A program made the translations under genes and the position numbers. This document shows, piece after piece, positions 25,301 through 34,172 of a stretch of DNA of 64,000 nucleotides (the stretch's first letter is position 1; each line of letters starts with the position of its first letter). The notes under the pieces are model-generated. The model ran no database searches and was not told the DNA's origin. It was given only the letters and a program-made list of their open reading frames with translations. Source of the stretch: Planctomycetota bacterium. Lineage in GTDB: Bacteria; Planctomycetota; UBA1135; UBA2386. Location: contig JADJPQ010000007.1 of the NCBI GenBank assembly GCA_016713175.1, positions 62,001-126,000 of the forward strand. Direction: 5' to 3'.

Positions 25301-25666
25301 ATCCGGGGTCCAGCCGTACACCTGATGGTCGTAGCCCCACCGATCGGGCAGCGGACCGCGCGCCGGATACGACGTCAGTCGCTGCGGCTCGCCGCCGCTC
25401 GCCGGCATCACGTAGACCTGTTCATCGCCGTCGATCTGGCCGGTGAACGCCAACCAGTTGCCGTCGGGGGAGAACCTGGCGAAGAGCTCGACGCCCTTGG
25501 CGGCCGTCAGACGTGTGGCGGTGCCGCCGCGCAGCGGTGCGCGCCACAGGTCGCCGCCGTGGGTGAAGACGACGTGGTCGCCATGCAGGTCGGGGAACCG
25601 CAGCAGTCTGGCCTGGGCGGACAGCGGCGCGGCGAGCAGCAACGCCGTGACGACGGGCATTCGCAT
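22391..25666 (-). CDS. Tricorn protease homologue (S41 family)
   Basis: 1091 residues, the usual tricorn length. The signal peptide VVTALLLAAPLSAQA suggests an extracytoplasmic enzyme, unlike the cytosolic archaeal tricorn. Order: six-bladed propeller then seven-bladed propeller (WD40-like PD40 repeats such as FSPDGSQIAFVSDRSGEEQI), a C1 helical part, a PDZ domain (about residues 770-860, VQVKEGEFLLAIDGQ) and the S41 catalytic domain. There VIDDRYNGGGNVS and NESSASDGDIFP (Ser near residue 970) form the active site. ATG at 25666 gives the signal peptide; a second ATG follows two codons later. Translationally coupled to the prolyl oligopeptidase. Confidence 0.93.
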   Translation of the reverse strand: MRMPVVTALLLAAPLSAQARLLRFPDLHGDHVVFTHGGDLWRAPLRGGTATRLTAAKGVELFARFSPDGNWLAFTGQIDGDEQVYVMPASGGEPQRLTSYPARGPLPDRWGYDHQVYGWTPDGSAVLFRGLDQSWDLASSRLFTVALPAHQKTRGALPVPLRMPVAGAGEFSPDGKLIVYSPLFRDFRTWKRYEGGWATDLYVFDPVSETAENITGHARTDRDPMWLMDRIWFASDRTGTLNLWSYDPKSRKVWQETFGDTWDLRWPSAGGPGEERIVYEKGGELCWFDCRTRQEQPIPITVPDDALLTRPAHVDAGSRIDGYSPGPGARRTAFAARGEIVTVPLEHGDPRVLAPTPDAHDKHPAFSPDGSQIAFVSDRSGEEQIWLIDHLGEQPPRQLTQGLKAMLYAPRWAPDGKSLAFGDKDGVLRIVDVASGELTVIADEDQGQIHDHVWSPCSTHLAFTLVARSGLRGIHIWSRADGQVRMVSKPLNEDRQPQWDGKGERLFFLGLRGFQPRLSTTHEWDYQIDRAIGVFALALRADLGPWLPVRSDEAIAPPAAAKEDAAATPPAPVRIDFDGLADRVEPLPIALDNWNGLAAVDQGLLLVKSGGSYYGRETDRPTSLHCFGRDKRELVELAADVSGYALAADGKKLVFASKGKYLVADAGPAGKDGQKTLPTDKLQVERVPAAEWRQIFHEVWRRYRDFFYVPNMHGYDWEALRERYLPLVAHVRHRSDLNYVLGEMIAELNVGHAYIAGGDIDRPTRVPVALPGAVLQFDRTVGRYRIARILRGEQDDTVYRAPLTAVGVQVKEGEFLLAIDGQELLPETDPYALLRGKAGRQVRLSVNGEPTLTGARTIAITPITDEHKLYYHAFVQRNRARTAQLSGGKLGYLHLPDMGEDGIREFIKQYYGQLDREGLVIDDRYNGGGNVSQMVLNRLRRQLLMCTFGRTSGFRPYPQATFQGHLVCLLNESSASDGDIFPAMFRRSGLGPLIGKRSWGGIIGITSRGPLLDGGVVNVPEFGNTEPGPTWTIEGHGVDPDIVVDNDVHALLQDRDPQLEKGVEVLLEKIAKDPRPWPVAPPAPIKTERAR

Positions 25667-25781
25667 GCGAGCAACAAAGCGGCCGTCGGCGGCATCGCCA
25701 GCGGAATCCGGCCCGGACCGTCTGGGGACGACGTGCGCCGCGGCAGTTTGGCGCCTACGATCCGCGCTCCGAGGTTCCCGG

Positions 25782-26789
25782 ATGCTCCCATTCCTGACGT
25801 TGTCGCTTGTTCTCGCCCAGGTCCCACAGGAGCCCGCGGCGCGGGCCGTGGCGGCGCCCGCCCCGACCGACGGCATGGTCTGGATTCCGCCGCAGGAGTT
25901 CTGGATGGGCAGCCAGAACGACGATCCCGACGCGCCGCTGCACCGGGTCGCGATCTCCGGCTTCTGGCTCGACGCGACCGAGGTCACCAACGCGCGGTTC
26001 ACCGCGTTCGTGCAGGCCACCGGCTACGTGACCGATGCGGAGAAGCCGCCGAGCGAAGCGGACATCCCGGACCTCGCGCCGGAGCAGCGGATCGCCGGCT
26101 CGCTGGTATTCCACCAGCCGGCGGACGAACACGTCGATCGGCGCGAGTTCTGGCGCTGGTGGCACTTCGTCCCGGGCGCGGACTGGCGGCATCCTGCGGG
26201 CCCCGGCAGCGATCTGACCGGCAAGGACGATCATCCCGTCGTGCACGTGTCGTGGCGCGACGCGCAGGCGTACTGCAAATGGGCTGGCAAGCGGCTGCCG
26301 ACCGAGGCCGAATGGGAAGCCGCCGCGCGCGGTGGGCTGGATCGGCAGGTGTACGTCTGGGGCGCGGCGGCCCCGGCCGCCAAGGATTGGCGAGCGAACA
26401 TCTGGCAGGGGGAGTTCCCGCTCCGCAACGAGGCGCTGGACCGCCACCTGACCACGGCGCCGGTGCGGGCGTTCGCAGCGAATGCGTACGGCTTGTTCGA
26501 CGTGTCGGGCAACGTCTGGGAGTGGTGCGAGGATCGCTATGCGCCCGACGCGTACGGCCGCGGCGACGGCGTCGTACGCGACCCGAAGGGACCCGAACGC
26601 AGCTTCGACCCGCAGGAGCCCGGCATGGAGAAGCGGGTGATGCGCGGCGGGTCGTTCCTGTGCAGCGATGCGTACTGCCTTGGTTACCAGCCAGGCACCC
26701 GGATGAAGAGCAGTCCGGATACCGGGTTATGCCACACCGGTTTCCGCTGCGCGCTGACCGCGCCGGCGCCGCCAGCCGCCGGCAAGTAG
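25782..26789 (+). CDS. Formylglycine-generating enzyme (SUMF1/FGE family), exported
   Basis: 335 residues with a signal peptide (MLPFLTLSLVLAQ), then the FGE-sulfatase domain from about residue 30: FWMGSQNDDPDAPLHRVAIS, HPVVHVSWRDAQAYCKWAGK, RLPTEAEWEAAARGG, and MRGGSFLCSDAYC near the end. C294 and C299 have the C-x4-C spacing of the catalytic pair in true FGE, the copper-binding oxidase that turns a sulfatase cysteine into formylglycine. Many bacterial relatives lack this pair, so genuine activity is plausible. No sulfatase gene lies in the window. Divergent from tricorn (115-bp spacer). Confidence 0.88.
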   Translation: MLPFLTLSLVLAQVPQEPAARAVAAPAPTDGMVWIPPQEFWMGSQNDDPDAPLHRVAISGFWLDATEVTNARFTAFVQATGYVTDAEKPPSEADIPDLAPEQRIAGSLVFHQPADEHVDRREFWRWWHFVPGADWRHPAGPGSDLTGKDDHPVVHVSWRDAQAYCKWAGKRLPTEAEWEAAARGGLDRQVYVWGAAAPAAKDWRANIWQGEFPLRNEALDRHLTTAPVRAFAANAYGLFDVSGNVWEWCEDRYAPDAYGRGDGVVRDPKGPERSFDPQEPGMEKRVMRGGSFLCSDAYCLGYQPGTRMKSSPDTGLCHTGFRCALTAPAPPAAGK

Positions 26790-26858
26790 CCAGGCGGCCG
26801 GTCGGGGCGGCGTGCCGATGGCCAACGGCCGCCCGATCGGATACGAAGGCAACGGAGA

Positions 26859-28169
26859 ATGTTCGAAGCGCTCGTCATCCTGATCCTGGTGCTGTGCAAC
26901 GGGATCCTCGCCGGCAGCGAGCTGGCGGTCGTCTCGGCGCGCAAAGCCCGCCTGCAGCAATGGGCCGAGGAAGGCCGGCGTGGCGCCCGGGCAGCGTTGG
27001 CGCTGCGGCAGAATCCGGAGCGGTTCCTGGCCACCGTGCAGGTCGGCATCAATGCGATCGGCGCGGTCGCCGCGGCGTTCGGCGGCGCGACGCTGGCCGT
27101 TCGCCTGGAACCGTTCTTCGAAGCGTTGGGCGCCGGCAATGCCGCGCCCGAACTGGCGATCGCGGCGATCGTGCTGCTGATCACCTGGCTGCAGGTCGTG
27201 TTCGGCGAACTGGTGCCGAAGTCGCTGGCGCTGCGCGTCGCCGAGCCGTTCGCGGTGCTGGTGGCACGGCCGCTCGGCTGGCTGGCGTTCGTCGGCCGAC
27301 CGGTCGTCTGGCTGTTCGCGACCAGCTCCAACCTGGTGCTGAAGCTGTTCCACGACAAGACCAGCTTCCTGGAAGGCCGGATCACCCGCGAAGACCTCGA
27401 ACTGATGGTCGCCGAGGCGCACAGCGGCGGCTCGGTCGACGTCGCGACGACCGGTCTGATGCAGCGGGCGCTCGAGTTCGCCGAACTGCGGGTCGACGAC
27501 GTGATGGTGCACCGTCGCTCGGTGACCGCGCTGCGTCGCGATGCCGGCGCCGCCGATCTGCGCCGCGCGCTGATCGAGATCGGCCACCGCCGCGTGCCGG
27601 TGACCGACCAGGGCATCGATCAGGTGGTGGGCTACGTGCTGCGCGACGACGTGATGGCGGCGCTGTGGGACGACAAGCCGCTGGTGGTCGAGGCGTTGAT
27701 GCGGCCGCCGTTGTTCCTGCCCGAAGTGATGCCGGCGAGCAAGGCGCTGCGCGAGATGCAGCAGCGCAAGGTGCACCTGGCGATCGTCGTCGATGAGTCC
27801 GGTGGCACCGCCGGCATCGTCACGCTCGAGGATCTGGTCGAGGAACTCGTCGGCGAGATCTTCCATGAGCGCGACGAACGACCGCCGGAGGCGGCGCGCC
27901 AGGACCGCGATGGTTCGTGGATCGTGCAAGGCAATGCCGATCTGCGCGAACTGGCGGAGCGACTCGCGATCCGCCTGCCCGAGAGCGAACAGAGCCGGAC
28001 GTTGAGCGGGCTGCTGGTCGAACTGGCCGCCGGCCATCTGCCGCGCCAGGGTCAGCAGTTCACCCTGCCGGACGGCACCTGGATCGAGGCCATCGAGGTG
28101 TCGCCGCGGCGGGTCCGGTCGGCGCGGATCCGCGTGCCGACCAAGAGCCAGACCGCGGCGTCGGCGTAG
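26859..28169 (+). CDS. CNNM/CorC-HlyC family transport protein
   Basis: 436 residues. The N-terminal DUF21/CNNM membrane domain (residues 1-190, starting MFEALVILILVLCNGILAGS) has three to four helices. Two CBS domains follow (about 210-330, ending in GTAGIVTLEDLVEELVGEIFHE), then the CorC_HlyC C-terminal domain (about 345-430, WIVQGNADLRELAERL). CNNM-type proteins are linked to magnesium or other divalent cation export; 'hemolysin' in older names is misleading. It lies 69 bases after the FGE gene, same strand. Confidence 0.9.
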   Translation: MFEALVILILVLCNGILAGSELAVVSARKARLQQWAEEGRRGARAALALRQNPERFLATVQVGINAIGAVAAAFGGATLAVRLEPFFEALGAGNAAPELAIAAIVLLITWLQVVFGELVPKSLALRVAEPFAVLVARPLGWLAFVGRPVVWLFATSSNLVLKLFHDKTSFLEGRITREDLELMVAEAHSGGSVDVATTGLMQRALEFAELRVDDVMVHRRSVTALRRDAGAADLRRALIEIGHRRVPVTDQGIDQVVGYVLRDDVMAALWDDKPLVVEALMRPPLFLPEVMPASKALREMQQRKVHLAIVVDESGGTAGIVTLEDLVEELVGEIFHERDERPPEAARQDRDGSWIVQGNADLRELAERLAIRLPESEQSRTLSGLLVELAAGHLPRQGQQFTLPDGTWIEAIEVSPRRVRSARIRVPTKSQTAASA

Positions 28170-28245
28170 CGGCTCTGGAATCCTTGCCGGATCGGCGCGC
28201 AGGTGCATCGGATCCGGCGGGCACGGCATCGTGTCCGTGACCGTC

Positions 28246-30807
28246 ATGGCCGATCGTGAACCCGATGAGTTGCTTGCCGACCTGCAGTGGCTGCGGGGTT
28301 TGGCGCGCGAACTGGCGGACGATGTCGCCAGCGCCGATGACGCCGCCCAGACGGCGACGGTGCAGGCGCTGAGCACCGCCGCTGTGGTGCAGCGGCCGCG
28401 GGCGTGGCTGGCGACGGTGCTCCGCAACGTGCTGCGCCAGGATCGGCGCGGCCAACGGGCGCGCCGCCGCCGCGAGGCGTTCGCCGCCCGGCCCGAAGCC
28501 GTCGCGGGCGCCGACGAACTGGTGGCCCGGGCCGAGTTGCAGCAGCAGCTGGTCGGGCACGTGCTCGCGCTGGCGGAGCCGTACCGGACCACGGTCCTGC
28601 TGCGGTTCTTCGACGAACTGCCGCCGCGCGCGATCGCGACGCGGATGGGCGTGCCGGTCGCCACGGTGCACAGCCGGTTGCAGCGCGCGCTGCAGCAACT
28701 GCGCCAGGTGCTGGATCGCGATTGCGGCGGTCGCGCCGCGTGGATCGGGTTGTTGTGGTCGGGAGCACCGCTGGCGGTCGTTCCGCTTCCTCTGCTCGGA
28801 GTCGTCTGCATGCAAGCCAAGGTCAAGTTGTTGCTCGCCGCGGTCGTGGTCGTTTCGGTGTTGCCGTTCCTGTGGCCTGGCGACGACGGGGCCGCGCCGC
28901 GCGTCGAAGCGGCGCGGGAACGGGTCGTCGGCGGGCCCGATGCCGGTGCCGGTGGCAGTGACGGCTCGGCCGCTCCGGTTGCCGCGAGTGCACGCGAGCG
29001 CATCGCGCCGCCGGGCGCCCGCGACGCCGAACCGGCGGCCGAGACGCGGGTGGAAGCGACCGGCGTCGTCTACGACGGCAGCGGCACGCGTCTGCCCGGA
29101 GTCGCCGTGGCGAAGGAAGGCAGCCGCGAGGTGCTTGCGACCAGCGACGCCGCGGGTCGCTTCGTGGCGCGGGTCAGGCCTGGGCGCTGCACGTTCGTCG
29201 CCGGGGACGAACGCTACGAGACGGTGCTGGCGGCGACCTGGGAGCCCGCGTCGCGGGTCGAGACCGTGCTGATCGTCGCCGAACAGCTGGCGGTGCGCGG
29301 TCGCGTCGTCGATCGCCAGGGTGCACCGGTGGCGGGCGCCAACGTGTTGTTCGTGTCGCCGCCCGACCTCGACAGCCGCTTTGCGGTGCCGCTCGATCGC
29401 GGCGATCGACAGCGTTGGCAGGCCAAGGCCGCCGCCGATGGCACGTTCGCGTTGCCGCGGCTGCCCCGGCTGCAGGGCGCCACGCTGCTGGCCTCGGCCG
29501 ACACGTTCCTGCCGGTGCATACCGCGCTGCCGACCGAACGCGATGCCATCGTCGAGATCGTGCTCGACAAGTTCCGCTATGAGCAGGGCCAGCTGGTCGG
29601 CAAGGTCGTCGATGCCGGCGGCTCGCCGGTGGGTGGCGCGCGCGTGGCCATGGGCTTGACCTCGGTCGTCAGCGAAGACGACGGCACGTTCGCGCTGGCG
29701 TTGCGACGCGCCGGGTGGCCGACCGAACTGGTGGCGGCCAAGGCCGGGCATCTGCCGGGACGCGTCGACGTGCCGCGCGGTGGCGGCGGCAAGGTGGCGG
29801 ACTGGCCGTCACCCCTGGTGATCCGCCTCGGCGGCCCGCCGCTGACGATCGCCGGCCGGGTGGTCGATGCCGATGGTCACGGCGTGCCCGGCGCGATCGT
29901 CTGGGTGCAGGATCCGACGCTGCTCGGCATCGCCGGCATGTTGCCGGTGCAGCTCGAGTACCTGATCGCCGGTGGCGAGGTGCCGCCGTTGGCGGCGCGG
30001 ATGCGCGTGCCGTTCGCCGACGATCCGACGGTCGATGAGCATTTCAACGACCAGACCAGCGTGGTCGAGAATCCGACGGCGTGCTGGTACTTCGCGACTG
30101 CCGATGACGACGGCGCGTTCAACCTGGGCGGGCTGCTGCCGCGCAGCTATGCGTTGCGCGCGCTCGATGTGCGCACCGGCATCGTCGGCGATGCGACGGC
30201 ACTGGCCGGCACGCGGCAGGACATCGCCATCACGCGGCTGCAGGTGCTGCCGTTGTTGCGGGCAACGGTGGTCAACGGGCGCGGCACGCCGATGGCCGAT
30301 GTGCAGGTCGAGCAGTTCGTCCGGGCGTTCGTCGCCGATGTGCGCGTGCCCGGCGGTCGGTTCGAGGGTACCGCGCTGCGCCGTGCCGGGTCGACGACCA
30401 CCGGTGCCGATGGCACGTTCGAACTGCGGAACGTCGGTCTGGCGAGCACGACGCTGACGCTCGAAGGCGATGCGATCCTGCCGATGTCGGTGACCGTCGC
30501 CGAAGTGGCGAATCCGACGGCGGCGACGATCCGCGTGGAGGGCCGCTGCCACGTCGAGGTGATCCTGGCCGATCCGGCGGAGGCCGACAACGTCCAGGCT
30601 CGCGATGCCAGCGGCGCGATCGTCGATTGCGCGGTCTTGCGCCGCAACAGCACGTCGATGACGACGGACCTCGCGCTGCATGCAGGGCGGAGCGGGGTGT
30701 TCGTGTTGTCGGAGCGCGCGACGGTACTGCTGTTGCGCCGCGGCGAAGCCACGGTGCGTTCGGTGCCGCTGCAACTCCAGCCGGGGCAGACGACGACCAT
30801 CCAATGA
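28246..30807 (+). CDS. ECF sigma factor fused to a membrane segment and extracytoplasmic beta-sandwich domains
   Basis: 853 residues. Region 2 (about residues 8-72) has ELADDVASADDAAQTATVQA; region 4 (about 100-158) has LAEPYRTTVLLRFFDELPPR and the HTH GVPVATVHSRLQRALQQL. A transmembrane helix follows at 192-209 (VKLLLAAVVVVSVLPFLW), then a Gly/Ala linker. About 590 residues of repeated carboxypeptidase-regulatory-like domains come next (VRGRVVDRQGAPVAGANVLF; IAGRVVDADGHGVPGAIVWV). A sigma factor tied to its own outward-facing sensor would need no separate anti-sigma; release could be by proteolysis. ATG 28246 was preferred over in-frame GTG 28231. No anti-sigma gene adjoins. Confidence 0.85.
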   Translation: MADREPDELLADLQWLRGLARELADDVASADDAAQTATVQALSTAAVVQRPRAWLATVLRNVLRQDRRGQRARRRREAFAARPEAVAGADELVARAELQQQLVGHVLALAEPYRTTVLLRFFDELPPRAIATRMGVPVATVHSRLQRALQQLRQVLDRDCGGRAAWIGLLWSGAPLAVVPLPLLGVVCMQAKVKLLLAAVVVVSVLPFLWPGDDGAAPRVEAARERVVGGPDAGAGGSDGSAAPVAASARERIAPPGARDAEPAAETRVEATGVVYDGSGTRLPGVAVAKEGSREVLATSDAAGRFVARVRPGRCTFVAGDERYETVLAATWEPASRVETVLIVAEQLAVRGRVVDRQGAPVAGANVLFVSPPDLDSRFAVPLDRGDRQRWQAKAAADGTFALPRLPRLQGATLLASADTFLPVHTALPTERDAIVEIVLDKFRYEQGQLVGKVVDAGGSPVGGARVAMGLTSVVSEDDGTFALALRRAGWPTELVAAKAGHLPGRVDVPRGGGGKVADWPSPLVIRLGGPPLTIAGRVVDADGHGVPGAIVWVQDPTLLGIAGMLPVQLEYLIAGGEVPPLAARMRVPFADDPTVDEHFNDQTSVVENPTACWYFATADDDGAFNLGGLLPRSYALRALDVRTGIVGDATALAGTRQDIAITRLQVLPLLRATVVNGRGTPMADVQVEQFVRAFVADVRVPGGRFEGTALRRAGSTTTGADGTFELRNVGLASTTLTLEGDAILPMSVTVAEVANPTAATIRVEGRCHVEVILADPAEADNVQARDASGAIVDCAVLRRNSTSMTTDLALHAGRSGVFVLSERATVLLLRRGEATVRSVPLQLQPGQTTTIQ

Positions 30808-30921
30808 CGGTTCGCCGGGCATTCCGCCGGACCGGTGGTTGACGCCCGGGTAGGGAAGCGCGATGGTGCCACACGCCCGCCTGCCTCAGGGCATCTCTCG
30901 TTCCTCTGCTCGAAACCAACC

Positions 30922-33900
30922 ATGCAAAAATCCCAGCGTCTGCTGCTACCGCTCTGTACCGCGGGAGCCGTTGCCTTCCTGCCGGCCCAATCCGCTGAAC
31001 CTGTGCCGACCAAGGGCGCGCCGCTCGCGCCCTACAATCTGGAGATCCCCGGTGACAACCAGGCCTGGGCGCGCTTCCAGGCCGAGGCGGGTGGCCAATG
31101 GATCGGCCAGTGGAACGCTGCGACCGGCACGCCGAAGGCGATCTTCGGCAGTGGCCTGCCGATCCACGATTGGCGTGAGAACACGCTGGTCGAGGCCCGG
31201 CGCCACGCGGTGCAGCTGCTCTCGGATCGCGCCGACCTGCTGGGTCTCGGCACGTCCGAGTTCCGCGAGATCATCGGCGCCCGGATGGGGCGGACGTGGT
31301 CGTTCGTGTTCGATCAGTTCTTCCGCGGTCTGCCGGTGATCGGCGGCCGCGCCGACGTGCGCGTGCACATGGTCGGCAGGGTGTCGTTCTTCGGCAGCTC
31401 GGCGGTCCAGGTTCCGGCCGATTTCGGCACCACGCCGCGCCTCGACGAACTGACCGCGCGGCAGATCGCGTGGGCGCAGGTCGGCGAACTGACCGGCGTC
31501 TCGCAGCCTGGTGGCGAACGCAAGCCGCAACTGGTCATCTGGAGTGACGTCGAGGCCGCGCAGGCGGCGCCGTTCTTCCTGGCCTGGGAGATCCCGGTCA
31601 GCAACGTCGACGCCAACGGCGGCGGCCCGATCGGTCGCTACTACGTCGACGCCAACACCGGGCGCGTGCTGCACTACACCAGTGACAAGCACGAGTGCGG
31701 CTTCGCGGGCTGCACGATCGGCAAGGGCGGTGACCACGGTGGCGTGGCGCCGCACGGCGAACATGCGTTCATCAACACCACCGGCACGGTGATGGCGTGG
31801 ACGCGCATCGGCCCGAGCGCGACGTCGGCGCTGGTCAACATCCCGCTCGCCGGCGTCGAGGTCAACGTGCCCGGCATCGGCGTCGTGGTCACCAACGCGA
31901 ACGGTCAGTTCACCGTCAACATCAACGCCAACACCTCGGTGACGGTCAACCTGAACGGCATCCACAATCAGCTGGTCGCCGGTGGCAGCGCCCCGTCGGT
32001 CACGCAGACGATGGTGCCGGGCGTGCCGATCACCTTCCAGTTCCTGACCTCGGGCGCCTCGGCCGCCCAGGCGGCGCACACGAACACGTACCACTACACC
32101 TGGCTGATCAACGAGTACTGCCGCGCGATCATGGGCAACTCGCCGGAGCTGAACACCGCCAACAACGTGCTGCCGACGGTCAACATCGCGTCGACCTGCA
32201 ACGCCTACTACACCAACAACACGATCAACTTCTACGCCGCCGGCGGGTCGTGCAACAACACCGGCTTCTCGTCGGTGGTCAACCACGAATGGGGCCATGG
32301 CCTCGACGATCGCTACGGCGGCATCTCGCAAGTCAACGGCCTCAGCGAGGGCTGGGGTGACGTCTGTTCGGCCTACCAGCTCGACTACGCGATCATCGGC
32401 GAAGGCTTCTTCACCAACGGCAACGGCATCCGCGACGCCAACAACACCCGGCAGTACCCGTCGGGCAGCGGCGTGCACGACCAGGGCGAGACCTGGATGG
32501 GCTTCGCCTGGAAGTTCCGCAACCGGCTGGCGACGACGCTGGGCAACCGGCCGAATGCGATCGCGATCAGCAACGACATCGTGCTCGGCTCGATCGTCGC
32601 CGACGCGACCAATCAGGCCGACGCGGTCACGCAGGTGTTCATCGCCGACGACGACGACGGCAACCTGAACAACGGCACGCCGCACTCGGCAGACCTGATC
32701 TTTGCCTGCAACCAGCACTCGCTGCCGTATCCCGGTGGCGGTGGTCCGACCGTGCCGGCCAACAACGAGTGCAGCGCCGCCATCGCGGTGACCAATGGCA
32801 TCAGCCCCACCTTCACCAGCGTGGGTTCGACGACCTCGTCGCCGGCGTGGCCGTGCGCCTCGGGCGGCAACGACGTGTGGTTCCGCTACGCCTCGGCCGG
32901 CGCCGGCACGCTGACGGTCTCCACCTGTTCCCAGGCGAGCTGGGACACCGCGATCCAGATCTTCTCCGGCACCTGTGCTGGTCTGACCAGCCTCGGCTGC
33001 CTGGATGACTCCTGCGGCTTGCAGACGTCGCTGGCCGTGCCGGTGACTGCCGGGACCTACTACATCCGCGTTGGCGGCTTTGGTTCCGCGACCGGCACTT
33101 TCCAGCTCGATGTCAGTGGTCCGGCCGGCATCCCGGCCAGCACGAGCAACTACGGGGCGGGCTGCTACAACTCGTCGAAGGCGTTCTACGAGCTGTTCGC
33201 GAACGGCACGACCTGGGACCTGGACAACACCCGGATGACGCTGGTCAAGACCGGCAACTACTACATTGCCCAGGCCTCGGGCAACTACGTGGCGCCGACC
33301 GGCGCGGCGCAGGTGTTGACTCTGTCCGATGACTCGTTCGCCTCGGTGACGCTGGCCAGTGCGTTCCCGTTCCCCGGTGGCAGCACGACGACGCTCGAGG
33401 TCTGCTCGAACGGGTTCGTGTCCGCCGCCACCGGCAACGGCAATGCCTACATCGCAACCGCGGCGGCGTGGCTGGCGAGCGTGGCGCCGCGCTGGGGGCA
33501 CTGGACCGACCTCAACCCGACAGCTGGCGGCCAGGTCAAGTTCGAGCAGATCGGCTCGATCTCGTACGTCACCTACGACGGGGTCTTCCAGTTCGGCACG
33601 ACCACGCCGAACACGTTCCAGCTGCAGTTCAACCGCAGCAACGGCAACGTGACCTACGCCTGGCAGACGATGGCGACGACCGGCGCGCAGGCGCGCCTGG
33701 TCGGTTACGCCGCCGCGACGCCGAACAACGACCTCGGCAGCCGCGACATCTCGGCCACGCTGCCGGGTGGCTTCCGGACCGGTGAGTTCAACCTGTCGCC
33801 GCTGGCACTGGTCAGCACGCTGCCGCAACTCGGCACCAACCTGGCCCTGACGACCACCAACTATCCGGGCAACTCGACGCTCGGCATCCAGGTGCTGAGC

Positions 33901-34149
33901 TTGACGCAGTTCGATCCGGGCATCGACCTGACCTCGGTCGGCGCCGGTGGCTGCTTCCGCTACACCGGCCTCGACGCCACCAACGTCGTGATCCCGAACG
34001 CGGGCCAGTCGGTCTACAACACCGGCATCCCCAACAACCCGTCCTTGATGGGTCTGCCGCTGAAGTCGCAGACCTGGGCGCTGGCGCCGGGCGCCAACAC
34101 GCTTGGCATGATCACGTCGAACGGCGTGGCGATGGTGGTCGGTATCTGA
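30922..34149 (+). CDS. Large secreted zinc metalloprotease (HEWGH; fungalysin/thermolysin-like)
   Basis: 1075 residues with a signal peptide (LLLPLCTAGAVAFLPAQ). Residues about 40-260 form a propeptide of the FTP/PepSY kind. The catalytic domain has HEWGH at 455-459, where both histidines bind zinc and the glutamate is the base, and GLSEGWGD near 474-481 supplies the third ligand. After about residue 620 there is a pre-peptidase C-terminal-like beta domain (GNDVWFRYASAGAGTLTVS) and a further carbohydrate- or surface-binding-like tail. Probably activated by self-cleavage outside the cell and used to digest protein. Rich in Asn and Thr codons compared with its neighbours, as usual for exported repeats. 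Confidence 0.9.
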   Translation: MQKSQRLLLPLCTAGAVAFLPAQSAEPVPTKGAPLAPYNLEIPGDNQAWARFQAEAGGQWIGQWNAATGTPKAIFGSGLPIHDWRENTLVEARRHAVQLLSDRADLLGLGTSEFREIIGARMGRTWSFVFDQFFRGLPVIGGRADVRVHMVGRVSFFGSSAVQVPADFGTTPRLDELTARQIAWAQVGELTGVSQPGGERKPQLVIWSDVEAAQAAPFFLAWEIPVSNVDANGGGPIGRYYVDANTGRVLHYTSDKHECGFAGCTIGKGGDHGGVAPHGEHAFINTTGTVMAWTRIGPSATSALVNIPLAGVEVNVPGIGVVVTNANGQFTVNINANTSVTVNLNGIHNQLVAGGSAPSVTQTMVPGVPITFQFLTSGASAAQAAHTNTYHYTWLINEYCRAIMGNSPELNTANNVLPTVNIASTCNAYYTNNTINFYAAGGSCNNTGFSSVVNHEWGHGLDDRYGGISQVNGLSEGWGDVCSAYQLDYAIIGEGFFTNGNGIRDANNTRQYPSGSGVHDQGETWMGFAWKFRNRLATTLGNRPNAIAISNDIVLGSIVADATNQADAVTQVFIADDDDGNLNNGTPHSADLIFACNQHSLPYPGGGGPTVPANNECSAAIAVTNGISPTFTSVGSTTSSPAWPCASGGNDVWFRYASAGAGTLTVSTCSQASWDTAIQIFSGTCAGLTSLGCLDDSCGLQTSLAVPVTAGTYYIRVGGFGSATGTFQLDVSGPAGIPASTSNYGAGCYNSSKAFYELFANGTTWDLDNTRMTLVKTGNYYIAQASGNYVAPTGAAQVLTLSDDSFASVTLASAFPFPGGSTTTLEVCSNGFVSAATGNGNAYIATAAAWLASVAPRWGHWTDLNPTAGGQVKFEQIGSISYVTYDGVFQFGTTTPNTFQLQFNRSNGNVTYAWQTMATTGAQARLVGYAAATPNNDLGSRDISATLPGGFRTGEFNLSPLALVSTLPQLGTNLALTTTNYPGNSTLGIQVLSLTQFDPGIDLTSVGAGGCFRYTGLDATNVVIPNAGQSVYNTGIPNNPSLMGLPLKSQTWALAPGANTLGMITSNGVAMVVGI

Positions 34150-34172
34150 CGCCGAACGCGGCGGCGGCGCGG

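Noticed and set aside
22082..27796. 1904-codon open frame on the plus strand
   Set aside because: It runs antisense to tricorn and oligopeptidase and out of frame over the FGE gene; no domain and biased composition, so a shadow.
26727..29003. 758-codon minus-strand frame
   Set aside because: Antisense to the CNNM and sigma-fusion genes; no recognisable domains.
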